Of a DNA stretch of 64,000 bases, positions 55,001 through 64,000 are shown one piece after another. This stretch comes from Neelides folsomi. Lineage: Eukaryota; Arthropoda; Collembola; Neelipleona; Neelidae. Under the pieces are notes generated by a model. That model ran no database searches. It had not been told where the DNA came from and saw nothing but the letters and a program-made list of their open reading frames with translations. The translations under genes and the position numbers were made by a program. Position 1 is the first letter of the stretch. The number at the start of each line of letters is the position of its first letter. The stretch covers positions 124,001 through 188,000 of the forward strand of contig JAQGBZ010000055.1 of assembly GCA_034687125.1 (NCBI GenBank), given 5' to 3'.

Positions 55001-58000
55001 ATAATTACCTCCGCCTCGCCTCCTTCCTTCCGGGCCCATCAAAAGTTGGGAAGAATGGGAAGATCCCCTCAAGGGCCTTTTTTCTCTGGTGGTCTTCCCT
55101 CTGCTCCCATTTATTAATCAGAGGTTGACTAGGGTAATTAGATGGCTCCGTAACTCAATCAACACTCTCGAAATTAGAAATTCAACTCGCGTCTACCAAA
55201 TCCACTTCATTATTCCCTTAATTGAACAACTCATTTATATCCCTTAAATATATCTTTCATATAACCTCGGTATTTAAGCATACTATATATTTAAATTATG
55301 TATTTGTATATGATGCCTACATGTTATATTTTACGCATATTGATGAAAACGGTTCGGTTTTTTAAAATAAAAATTTCTCGGGTTTTAGGATGACAATTGA
55401 CACGTTCGTAGATTTTAGAGTAATTGGCCCTTGGGTTTTTATCAATGAAAAATATTTGTTGCTTACCTTTCCGGGCTCTTTATCAAAGTCTGAATCTTTG
55501 ACTTCAGGGGCGTATCCGTTGGTGGAGACGTTAAAGACTAATTGGAGATTTGTACCCGTCGCGACGAAGGCCTGTAAGGAGAAAGACCAAATTCATTAAA
55601 GAACTTTCTTAATGGGCCCAAATGGAGTTTCAAGAGTTTTCGCATAGCATTAACATTAGTCTCGACATAACTGAGGCTATTCACTTTCCATTCCCTCAGA
55701 GTTCCAAACAAACTTCCGTTTTTTCCACCCATAGGAATTCCCAAGAGGGGGCCGTCTATAGGAAAATGTCTTTTCACAAACGAGGCTTCTTTCCCTATCC
55801 ACCCGCACAGACACGTTTTCCTCTTTGATAAAAACGAGATCTTTCGACCAAAAGCGACTCTTATAAATATATCAACTGTATACAAAAATATATAGAATAC
55901 TTAAACAATTCCTATGTCCATAATGAAAATTTATAGAATCTACAGAAATCTATGGATTTGTATAGGAATGTATATATAATTCGAGAATACTATCTTATTT
56001 GATATAACTATACTTATAGTCTTTCCCAACTTGCCGGGTATTTAGGAGTTTCCTCGCCCCGAAAACCCTTTTGGTGTATTATTATGGTAAAAGCGGGGAC
56101 TGGTGTGGAGAGGAGGGAAATGGGCCCATATCTCATGCTCCTTAATGGCCAACATTTCTTACAGCGGATTTCTTCAGCGGCGAAATGATTTTTGATCACG
56201 GCCCGAGTATTTGTTTTCTCATCCAGGGCAGAGCGGCGGAGATCTCCAGAACGCATCTCTTATACATTCCTTATATAATCCCTGAATTTCTCATATCCAG
56301 TATGGGAAGTTATAGGAGGAAGTTTCCCTTTCATAGTCCCTTAAGATCCATAGGAGATGAATGGAAATAAAAGCTGAATTTTATTCCTTCCGACTCTAAA
56401 AGTAGGTACATTATGTAAGATGAAGTTCAAGGAACCGCCAGCGGCTCCGCCGACTCATCTCACTCCCCATTATCATACAGAATAAATAGATTGCCGGGGT
56501 TTTGAAAAATGCCGAGACGAGCAATATGTTTTCACAAAGATACAAATACATAAGTTACGAGTTAACGGCTCCCTTTTCCCATACACATCATCCTTATTTT
56601 TTTGAAACTCTCTCTTCAAATTCGTTTAAATTCAACACATGCTTAATACGGTAAATATTTTAGAAATTTCCAATTAAAAGCTCCATTTATTAATCAACGC
56701 ACTCAATAAAGAAATATGATCATATCAACCAAAATATACCAAACCTATCCAAATTTGAAACCAAGTAACTGATTACTATCATATAAACATTACTTTAATG
56801 ACTATTTTAATTTTTATCCATCGGCTTTTAAACATAAATGTTTAGATTTTTTTCAATTGGTTCCTTATTCAATTTTGATACTTATAAATGAGACGTAAAA
56901 TTAAAGTATTAATAATTATATTTTAAGGGATTCCGTCCGAGAGAAGGCAAAGGGCCGATGAGGAGAAAAAAAAGTTATAAACGCGCCGAGCTCCCCGTCC
57001 TTAAAATTACTTTTGGACCGTGTCGAATGGAGATCTCCCCCAATTGATCTCACTGAGCAGTTTTTCGGAAGCTCATTCTTCTCCTGCTCCGATACATCCA
57101 ATTGATAGCCCTTTTATCAGATCAGACACTCGTCCTCACACACGTACATGTATCTGACACAACTCTATACTTTTCTAATACATCTCCTCTACTTTTCTTA
57201 TACATCTTCCAATTTCTATACATTTCTATAACAGTATCTATACATTTCCTCTCATTCCTCTCCATACATGTTATCTTGTAGAAATGGAAGTTGTTAAGGA
57301 ACTCATGGGAAGGAGGAATTATTCTGCAGAACTGGCGTCAAATTCCCAGAAAATTGCTTTTTTTTCTCCACACGGATCTTTGGGAGTGGGATGGAAAAGG
57401 CCGAAAGATCTCCCATGTATCAACTTTGACTAATACGACCCTGTAGGTCTCCCCCATTCATTCGCTCCTTTTCCTATTCACAATCTCCCAAGTGGTCTTG
57501 TCAAAAGAACTTGCAAAAATCATCTTCTTCTCAATTACTCAATCGCTAAATTCCTCAACTCAATTCCTCAATTTGTAATTTTTTGCAAGTTTTTCAATTT
57601 GTGAACATTTAATTTGTTAATTGTAAGAGATTTTTTTAATTAATTGAAGACTGTTGAAAAAAGATTGAAAAAGTTTTTAATCGAATGTTTGAAGTGGAGA
57701 AATGGGAGTTTGGTAAATGAGTATGGGAGCCAAGCCGCAAAAGTAGAAACTTGAACAAAGTTTCTCCCACTTTTCAATATCATTCACTTCCCACTTGACA
57801 CTTGACACAATTGACACTTTCCTATCTCTTAAAAGAAATAAACATCGTTCCCACAACCCACTCAATTTGTCACAATCAACTTCCTTCCAACCTTTCAATA
57901 CTTCCAAATCCATTCCAAACAACTTTATCTTCACATGCTTAACCACACTCAATTTTAAACTCGTTCACTCAACTCAATTTAACTCCATTTAGCTAATAGT

Positions 58001-58435
58001 TAACTAAAATAAAAATTAATAAAAACTTGACTTACAATTTCAGTATGTCCTTCTCTGCATCCATTCTGGAATCGCATTTGTCTTTCCTCAAGCGGCCTGT
58101 CCCTATATCCCGTATACCGGACCTTCAAAAAGAGTAAAAAACAGAAAATTAAAAACACCGGGGCAGGTTAAGTTTCCCAATTCATTCCGTATTACAATTG
58201 CATAAAATAATAATGATTCTACATTTGGTCTACAATTGATCCAATATGGACCAAGTATAGGAAATAAATTTTAATATGGTGATTGTCTCCTTACTTCTGA
58301 TTCTCTCGAGAGTCGCCTGAAGAGCTCGTCCGACTCAAACTTGTTCTTTTGGTCCGGAACGACCCTTGGCATTTTGAAGTAAAACCGGGGTTTTGGCTGG
58401 GGCTCGTAAAGGCCGAGGGAGTCGAAGGGCAGCAT
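28083..58435 (-). CDS. CBFB: Core-binding factor beta (Big brother/Brother-type), complete, six exons over 30 kb
   Basis: Non-DNA-binding partner that strengthens DNA binding of RUNX/Runt transcription factors in the nucleus. Exons in transcript order: 58435-58295, 58122-58036, 55571-55467, 34125-34009, 33808-33692, 28136-28083. Five GT-AG introns join in phase 0 throughout. The canonical core starts at the ATG at 58372 (MPRVVPDQKNKFESDELFRR). I prefer the ATG at 58435, which adds 21 residues (MLPFDSLGLYEPQPKPRFYFK); A at -3 and resemblance to arthropod homologues support it. Length is 206 residues, or 185 from MPRVV; human CBFB is about 182-187. Conserved blocks include RYTGYRDRPLEERQMRFQNG, the RUNX-contact segments FVATGTNLQL and IMNGVCVRWKGWLDLDRLDG, then a charged helical segment (IEDAILREQIERYNQRLRDF). 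The last exon is short and His-rich (ending GHGHHH). No AATAAA follows the stop closely; an ATTAAA lies only ~10 bases on, so the 3' end is unresolved. Confidence 0.95.
29615..29660. repeat. 23 bp direct doublet
   Basis: Two adjacent 23 bp units, both CCCTATG(A/G)TTTT followed by CTATATGATTT, differing at one base. Confidence 0.85.
31281..31304. repeat. Perfect 24 bp palindrome
   Basis: The half-site ATTATTACACGG is followed immediately by its exact reverse complement, with no spacer, centred between 31292 and 31293. A perfect palindrome of this length is not expected by chance in 64 kb under simple base-frequency assumptions. Function unknown. Confidence 0.9.
31337..31364. repeat. Nested palindrome (TGTGTCCGGACACA within CCCATG...CATGGG)
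   Basis: A perfect 14 bp palindrome at 31341-31354 sits between CCCATG (31337-31342) and its reverse complement CATGGG (31359-31364), about 33 bp from the 24 bp palindrome. Together they form a compact palindromic cluster in CBF-beta intron 5. Confidence 0.85.
39290..39480. other. GC-rich island in CBF-beta intron 3
   Basis: A CpG-containing block, open in several frames on both strands (39250-39483 plus; 39166-39495 minus), with no product similarity I recognise. It ends about 150 bp before the foldback element. Candidate regulatory element; no direct evidence. Confidence 0.4.
39627..39945. mobile_element. Foldback / MITE-like element with long inverted arms, non-coding
   Basis: The two halves are imperfect inverted repeats. 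ACGGCACGGGTATTATAG near the left end pairs with the reverse complement of CTATCATACCCGTCCGT near the right end. Further in, AGATCGCCGGCACAAATCT pairs with the complement of AGATTTGTGCCGTCGATCT. The arms then stay largely complementary to the centre in TTGATCAA (about 39779-39786). Each arm also carries its own hairpin: CCGGCGATCT/AGATCGCCGG (39660-39694, perfect 10 bp) on the left and GTCGATCTCA/TGAGATTGAC (39874-39907, 9 of 10) on the right. There is no ORF of note. Length and symmetry fit a non-autonomous DNA transposon or foldback element. I could not define a target-site duplication, so family and exact ends are open. Confidence 0.75.
42271..42311. repeat. 15 bp tandem repeat, about 2.7 units (TTAGGTTAGCTAAAC type)
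   Basis: TTAGGTTAGCTAAAC, TTAAGATAGCTAAAC and a shortened TTAGGGTAAAC follow one another directly in CBF-beta intron 3. Confidence 0.75.
42705..42781. repeat. 11 bp tandem array, seven units (consensus AGAATCCGAAC)
   Basis: Seven exact 11 bp steps: AGAATCCTAAC, AGAATCCCAAC, AGAGCTCTAAC, AGAATCCGAAC, AGAATCCGAAT, AGGATCCGAGC, AGAAGTCGCAC. Divergence grows toward the right end. The minus-strand open frame over it gives a repeated peptide purely because of this array. Confidence 0.9.
43134..43200. repeat. 23 bp tandem repeat, three units
   Basis: TTACAATT recurs at 43136, 43159 and 43182, exactly 23 bp apart, with similar flanks (TTACAATTACCTTACAGG, TTACAATTGCTTAGCAGG, TTACAATTACCTTCCTGC). Confidence 0.85.
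47131..47142. promoter_or_regulatory. Overlapping pair of RUNX-type core motifs (ACCACA)
   Basis: ACCACAACCACA contains two RUNX/Runt core sites in the same orientation, overlapping by one base, inside the large intron of the gene for RUNX's own partner. A single core is common by chance; the tandem pair is less so. No functional evidence in the sequence. Confidence 0.25.
48765..49030. other. GC-rich island in CBF-beta intron 3
   Basis: One of the most GC-rich stretches of the intron, with many CpGs (for example CGCCGGCGCCCCCGC near 48960-48975). An open frame at 48759-49136 (plus) has no recognisable similarity. It could be an internal promoter or enhancer; undecided. Confidence 0.4.
55572..58035 (-). 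other. CBF-beta intron 2, 2.5 kb
   Basis: Donor GTAAGT after ...REGHTEI and acceptor CTCCTTACAG before AFVATGTNLQ. Mixed composition, with small GC-rich spots near 56170-56260 and 56440-56460. Short open frames (55622-55828 plus, 57677-57952 minus) have no recognisable similarity. Confidence 0.75.
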
Positions 58436-58910
58436 GGTCGGCGGTGGGGCGGTGGGAATGTGCCGATGCGGGTTGAGGGAATTTTGGTGGTGGTGGTGGT
58501 GATGATGGTGGGGCGGCGGTCCGAGGCACGACACTGCCGATGTCTTATTCATGACTGAGTAAGGTGTTCTTTGGGTCCGTGGGTCCAGGGTGAGGTTGAG
58601 TCTGGCCGTGACCGAAACCAAACCCCTCGTGCTGCCGCAACTGAGCCACTTCCTCCACATGGAAAAATTCGGGGTTCCGTCTGGTGGTTGAGGGCGGACC
58701 GTGGACCAATCCACGCTTTTGGTTGCCACCATTGGGCGGAGGGCCGGCGGAGGGGCGGCTCTCAACTTCCACACTAAAACTCCAATACTCCACCAAGTAA
58801 TAAGAACATGGCTCGTACACGACCACGAACCCAAATCCATCCACACTCACACACACCTTCCAGGTCCCAGTCACCTCAGACGATTACGAGGGGAACCTCA
58901 ACACATCTCA
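58436..58910 (-). promoter_or_regulatory. GC-rich 5' region of the CBF-beta gene, possibly further N-terminal coding
   Basis: The CBF-beta reading frame stays open upstream of the preferred ATG to 58846 and includes an eight-His run and Pro-rich segments. A second minus-strand frame (58545-58874) is also open, which suggests composition rather than selection. The block is much more GC-rich than the intergenic DNA beyond it, so it is probably 5' UTR and/or promoter. An in-frame ATG near 58549 would give a longer, His/Pro-rich N-terminus; I consider that less likely. Confidence 0.45.
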
Positions 58911-61900
58911 TGACAAGAGACTTAATACTCAAATACCCAAACCATACTATTTTATAATAAACACCTTTAACCCACTCACCTCCTCACCGCCTTAGCCCGA
59001 CCATTACCTAACCATTCAATTGTACAACAAATTATTCATTTCATTTTTACAAATTATTATCTTCTCCCACACGGGTGATTTCAGGGTGGTGAGCCCAGAT
59101 CCAATAATGCTCTATATTCTAAATCCTCGTCCATTTCCCATATATCGTCAATGTTCTGGTGCTAGAATTAAGCACTCCGTTCTCTCACATTCAGTTTTTG
59201 AGTGAGGAGTCAATCAACTAAACTGAATTTGTTGAATTTGCTTACAAATTGGATGATATCAGGAATGTATTGGGAGCATCCGAGTCATTATAGCTGTAAT
59301 TAAAACTTTAAAATTACACATTTTTAATAATTACCTGTAAATTATTTGTGTAATCTCGACTGTATGGTTTTATGGAATCTTGAACATTCCCAAGTTGTTC
59401 AAAATGAACCTTTTATTGTATAAGTATTGAAGTTTGAGGAATTGCATTTGAAAATGTATTTTTTCAAGGCATTCTTCCCAGTCACTCAACCCTTCAATTC
59501 CTCAATTTCCTCATATAAAACAAATTGAAAACGTCAAAGTCATTGAATGAATGAAGAAGCGTCAAAAAGAGTTTTATTGTATTTTCATTATTATTTCCTA
59601 TTTTCCCAAGAATTCTCCTCTTCTCCTAACGGAGAGAAGTTGGATGAGCTCGGTTGTCCATTAAACCATTTACCTTCACCATTCTTCTCCACACCTTTAC
59701 TATATTGGAATATTCCATCGAACCTATGTTGCATCTTTTCAATGTAACTACAATATTAAGTATACAATTTACCTTTAGTAAGGAAACCATTGGATGAATC
59801 ATTGTATATCAAAATGTATTATGAGATAAAATATGAAGATTCTGTATGAAGATTCAGCAATTGTGCTGTCGCGAGCCCCTGAAAAGTTGGACACACTTTT
59901 CTGGGTCCTTTTGCTCTTCGGATGATTATGAATTTGTAGGAGGCCGAGGGGAGCTCTCAGAGGGGGACAATGTGAAGGAGCCGCTGAGAAAAGCTCATCT
60001 TCTACTTTAAATAATTGATGACTTTTATTTACCTTGAATCCTCCTTTCATTCACTCCACTCCTCAAATACTCACAATGTAACGAAATATAAAAAGGGCTG
60101 TGAGTATAAAATACATTTTATGCATCTCTGCTTCAATATTAATATTACAATATAGAAATATACAATATAGAAATAAGTATACAGATAAATGTAAGTATTA
60201 CATTTTATGAATTTCTTGCTATTTGTCTCTGTGTAATATCTGTCTTCATTAGATCTCTGGAAATGTGAGGAGTTTGGACCTCGGTCCATTGAGAAGAAGT
60301 GGGAGATTGAATGGGAGGAACGCATTATCCAATTTACCTTCGACGTGACAATGAGGAAAGTAGCGGAAAATTGGCCCAAGACGTCCCATCTCCTTCCCAC
60401 GACCAATCTTCTCCTGTCAGCTCCGAAGAAAAGGCCGCCGCTCTCCGCAATTCAAACTCGTCCTTTAATAGCAAAGTAATAACAATAATAAGGGGAGCTC
60501 TGCATTTACGGCCCACGCATCCATATCAAAAACCGGCCCAACTTGACAAAAATTGTCATAGAGTGATGACAACGCCACGCCAAGTTGGTTCATATAAATA
60601 TACCATTATATCCATATATAATATCTAGCTACCTGTATATGCACTTCTCACCCTTTTACATTATACACCTTGCTATTGCCATACTGTTAAAATTATATTT
60701 CAACATTTTTTTATATGCAGTATTTGTCAGAATCATGTTTCAACGTACTATTTATATGAATTATATGATACATGTGCTATGTAAAAGTATCTGTGCCTAT
60801 TTTGTATTGTATTTTAGTAATTGAATCTGCTCCAATGTTGTTGTGAGTCTTGTGGAAGTCATGGAAGTGAGACGGAGTAATGGGTAAGTATGAGAATAAT
60901 GGCCATTGGGAATCGGGAAGTGTAATGACAGGGAGGGGAGAATGGACTCAATTTTATTTATACTTTTTTGAGCCGTGTAAAACCAAAGGGAAATGGAGAG
61001 TGTCATAAAAGGTTTATTTTCTTCCGATAATTCCCGCCATCTTCCCTCCACTTTGACCTCAGTTCGTGGAAAATGAAAGTCTCGTGGAGTTGGAATCATC
61101 CAGCACAACCTAACTAACTATTTATATATAGGAAGATGTATGTAGGTGGTCAGACGGACGGAGGGCGAAAAAAGGAACGTTGCAAAACGGTCAATAAAAG
61201 AGATAAAATTTATTTATTTACAATCGACCCGAGCTCGTTTTATGGCTTTTTGGCTTGTGCGGGTGCGGCGGGTGCTCCTCGTGAAGGGATTTACAAACAC
61301 GGCCAATTTTTACTGCCTTTCAATAATACATCTCAATTCCTCTCAAATTTCTTACTTCCCGAAACTCCAAAGGCCCTCAACATGTCCACTCCTTATGTAT
61401 AATGAAAGCGATATTATTTGCATCAAACCTATTTAGCTAAGAGTTCGAGAAGTCATAGGAGTTTGAATATAAGAAGGTTTTCAATAAAACTCATTTGCTA
61501 CATTTCCTTTTGACCCCAAAACCGTTCCTTAATTTGACAGGGCAGAGAAACCATAACCATAAACTGAACCGTTTGACTCCTTTTCCTGCCCCTCAAAATC
61601 CCCATAAATTGTGGTCCGGAGAGAACAAACAGAAGAAGACAAAAGGAGTTTCTATTAATATTCCCCATTTTCTTCATGCATTGGCCGTGTCTTGTGCGAG
61701 GAATTAAGAAGTACAAATACCTTTGAGTTCTAACTGTTCACACTCCTACAAATCCAATACAATTGACAATGAATGATACGAGATGATAATACAACAGAGG
61801 GACATGGACTTCCTTTTATTTCCAATTAGCTACGTCGCTCCCTTTCAATTCCCTCATGGATGAACACTTCAGGTTAACTTTGATGAATTTAATATGAAGT

Positions 61901-62839
61901 TTATGTATTTATAATGCTTACATACCTTCCGATACATAAATATAAAAGACATATTTATTGGCATTTTAGGGTAGGAACGTGAGAAGAGACAAACTATGAC
62001 ATCCCAAACCAATACAAGATATGAATCACAGATGTAAGATATGGAAATATCTGATACAAAAGTGATGTAAAAGTCATTCAACTGATATGAAAGTGATGGT
62101 TGAAGGAGATTGAGGAAAGAGATATTTTATATTTATGCGTAAACCTCAACCTGAAATTGCCTTTATCGATTCATTCCTTGTCATGTCAGATGTCATTTGG
62201 AATTGAGAACGTCGATGAGAGTGAGGATTTCTCCTGATGGTTCTTATCAAAACTCCTAATACTGACTGACTGGCTGAGCCTACAAATTCTAATAAAATAA
62301 ACTTACAAATAGCACCCATTCTCATACTAGCCATTTTGCATGAGAAAAGAGAAAATTGATATACCATACAGGCTTATTGTTAGATAAATCTGGATAAATT
62401 AAAAAGTGATTTACTTAAAAATTACAAAACAGCATTACATTCTTCGTCGACTTTGTATTTAATTTTCTTAGATTTTACTTCTTATTCATTGTCAGGATCC
62501 ATAATTCCAGTGGAAAAGTGGAAAAAAATTAATCAATAAAAATAATTTGAGAAAATGAGAAAATGATTTTCTCTTCGGAGCTTTGTCTGTCTTCATTGCA
62601 AGGCCGCTGGGAAAGGAATGGGGAAAGTGAAAGTCGGTTAGTTCAAATCCACCGACGGCTCCATCTGCCAGATCTTTGGGACTTCAATTCCTCTTCACGT
62701 CCTACGAAGTTCAATTTGGCTTTCCAGCGTCAAAGCGGTTTGAGATTTTTCCTATTAATTTACATTGTTCGACATTTAAAGGACGTCAGATTTAACTACG
62801 ATTTGAGGCTCGCTCAGTGCGAGGGCTAAAAGCTTCATT
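58911..62839. other. Intergenic region between divergent CBF-beta and SmD1 genes
   Basis: About 3.9 kb. No gene, TE or RNA gene recognised. AT-rich patches with TATAC/TATAG steps occur near 59760, 60120-60190 and 60590-60680. Somewhat GC-richer segments lie near 60310-60470 and 62570-62830; the latter is just upstream of SmD1 and probably holds its promoter and 5' UTR. Open frames at 60311-60628 and 62563-62829 have no similarity support. Confidence 0.6.
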
Positions 62840-63798
62840 ATGAAACTCGTCAGGTATGAAATAACTTTATGCACAGGCAGCTATCTATTTATTTTTTTAC
62901 AATTATTTTTTATTGAAAATATTGAAAATTTTATTGTTCGGCGTCTTAAAACAATTTCACTAAATATTTTAATAACTTGTAAAATTAAGACAATTTAATG
63001 TCAATTACCTACTTCTACGTTGTAAATATCTTGTAAATGTCTTCAGCATATACGAAAATGCTATTTAAATATATATAAATATCATTTGTTTTGCAGATTT
63101 CTTATGAAGCTGAGTCATGAAACAGTGACGATTGAACTAAAAAATGGAACTCAGGTTCATGGAACAATTACAGGTAATACAAAATTACCCAATTAATTTA
63201 ACATCCTTATAGATTTAATAATTTTGAACAAAACAACTATTTTAAATATTAGCATCTTAATTTTAAGTTACCAATATTAAGTACCAATAATTCAAATTTT
63301 ATATGATACAAATTAGTCAAAATATTAAATTAAAGAGTTCATTTTGCAGGTGTCGACGTCGCAATGAACACTCATTTGAAGGCTGTGAAGATGACAGTAA
63401 AAAACCGCGATCCAGTTCAACTTGATTCCTTAAGTGTTCGTGGGAATAATATCCGATACTACATTCTCCCCGATTCAATACCACTTGAGACACTCCTCAT
63501 TGACGACACGCCAAAGGCAAAGGCCAAGAAGAAGCAAGAAACGAAAAGTAATTTTTTAATTAATTTATACTTTAATTTTAAAACACATTCACATTTCATA
63601 TATTTAAAAACAATCATCCGTTGTTCAGTCAAAATAACAAGAGTAATGCTAAATAAGCTTTTACTCTTAGATGCTGCGAGAGGACGAGGTCGAGGAGCAC
63701 GAGGTCGCGGAAGGGGAACTCGAGGAGGCCGAGGAGGTGGCGGTGGTGGTGGCGGCCGCGAGGGTGGAGGTGGAAGCAGAGGTGGACCCAGACGTTAA
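62840..63798 (+). CDS. SNRPD1: Small nuclear ribonucleoprotein SmD1, complete, four exons
   Basis: Core Sm protein that forms the heptameric ring on U1, U2, U4 and U5 snRNAs in the spliceosome. Exons: 62840-62853, 63097-63173, 63350-63547, 63671-63798. The three introns (243, 176 and 123 bp) are GT-AG, and the joined frame encodes 138 residues. The start [20 protein letters not shown] is the typical SmD1 N-terminus. Sm1 motif: residues about 14-45 ([18 protein letters not shown], with Asp33, Met36 and Asn37). Sm2: about 58-72 ([15 protein letters not shown], with Arg61, Gly62 and Asn63). A basic AKAKKK stretch follows. The tail is rich in RG dipeptides, a known substrate type for symmetric arginine dimethylation in this family. 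The tail is longer and richer in glycine (a run of eight) than the ~119-residue human protein. AATAAA at 63818-63823 fits a short 3' UTR. Confidence 0.97.
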
Positions 63799-64000
63799 TC
63801 CACGTCAAATTATCTTCAATAAATGCCTTTTTAATTGTCTTCATCCCTTTCATCAAAGAGATCTTCATTTGTTACTTTATGTTAAATATTCAGAAAAAAA
63901 TGTTAAACACCATCAAATAAAATATCGTTTCAAAATCCATTGACCATGATACTTACCATCCAATTATTACATAAACCTAAATAATTTAACTTTCATTTTC
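63799..64000 (+). other. SmD1 3' untranslated region and downstream flank
   Basis: AT-rich sequence to the window end. It contains the AATAAA at 63818 and a second A-rich candidate near 63915. No further gene is visible. Confidence 0.6.
63818..63823 (+). terminator. Probable SmD1 polyadenylation signal AATAAA
   Basis: AATAAA begins 20 bases after the SmD1 stop codon. Other A-rich candidates lie further on (for example near 63915), so the exact end is not certain. Confidence 0.55.

Larger units (their letters stand above)
34126..55466 (-). other. CBF-beta intron 3, 21.3 kb
   Basis: Donor GTAAGC after ...FDKEPGK and acceptor TTTTCTTTTCCAG before VHLRSLLIMNGV. The flanking exons are contiguous in other CBF-beta proteins, so nothing coding is missing. 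No nested protein gene, tRNA or TE ORF was recognised on either strand. TATAC/GTATA-rich patches recur roughly every 1-2 kb. It holds the foldback element at 39627-39945, tandem arrays at 42271-42311, 42705-42781 and 43134-43200, and GC-rich islands near 39290-39480 and 48765-49030. A regulatory role is plausible from the size but is inference. Confidence 0.75.

Noticed and set aside
60311-60628. Open frame with a Ser-rich, plausible-looking peptide followed by AAA/GTAATA
   Set aside because: No acceptor or upstream exon could be found, a minus-strand frame is equally open, and no homologue is recognised.
62633-62656. GTCGGT-loop-ACCGAC hairpin with TTCAAATCC in the loop, like a tRNA T-arm
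   Set aside because: The stem is 6 bp with a 12-base loop instead of 5 bp with 7 bases, and no acceptor, D or anticodon arms fit upstream.
62563-62829. 88-residue open frame directly upstream of SmD1
   Set aside because: It ends before the SmD1 start in a different frame, with no recognisable similarity; more likely promoter or 5' UTR sequence.

Overview
This is a stretch of eukaryotic nuclear DNA. Every coding region is interrupted by GT-AG introns, the background is AT-rich, and there are no bacterial-type operons. The three proteins recognised (katanin p80, CBF-beta and SmD1) are animal or pan-eukaryotic. CBF-beta is animal-specific, and its extra N-terminal leader ending in QPKPRFYFK just before the canonical MPRVVPDQ resembles arthropod Big brother/Brother-type proteins as I remember them. 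I therefore suggest an invertebrate, probably an arthropod, and cannot be more precise.

Layout. (1) 2514-15973, plus strand: thirteen exons of a katanin p80 (KATNB1) gene, running from the middle of the WD40 propeller to the stop codon. The first ~130 residues lie left of the window, so 1-2513 is read as intron. (2) 15974-28082: about 12 kb between the convergent 3' ends of katanin and CBF-beta, AT-rich, with short tandem arrays and no gene I can support. (3) 28083-58435, minus strand: a complete six-exon CBF-beta gene whose ~0.6 kb of coding sequence is spread over ~30 kb, including one intron of 21.3 kb. (4) 58436-62839: a 4.4 kb divergent intergenic region. (5) 62840-63798, plus strand: a complete four-exon SmD1 gene (SNRPD1), with an AATAAA signal shortly after the stop.

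Reading frames join exactly across all inferred splice sites: katanin 2040 nt including stop (679 visible residues), CBF-beta 185 residues from MPRVV or 206 from the upstream ATG, and SmD1 138 residues. The genes act in unrelated processes: microtubule severing, RUNX-dependent transcription and pre-mRNA splicing. Nothing suggests a functional cluster.

The most notable non-gene structure is a ~320 bp foldback element at 39627-39945 inside the large CBF-beta intron. It has long imperfect arms, each carrying its own secondary hairpin. Other notable features are a 24 bp perfect palindrome at 31281-31304, several short tandem arrays with 11 bp or 23 bp periods, and a few GC-rich islands inside introns. 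I found no transposase or reverse transcriptase ORF, rRNA, CRISPR array or convincing tRNA.
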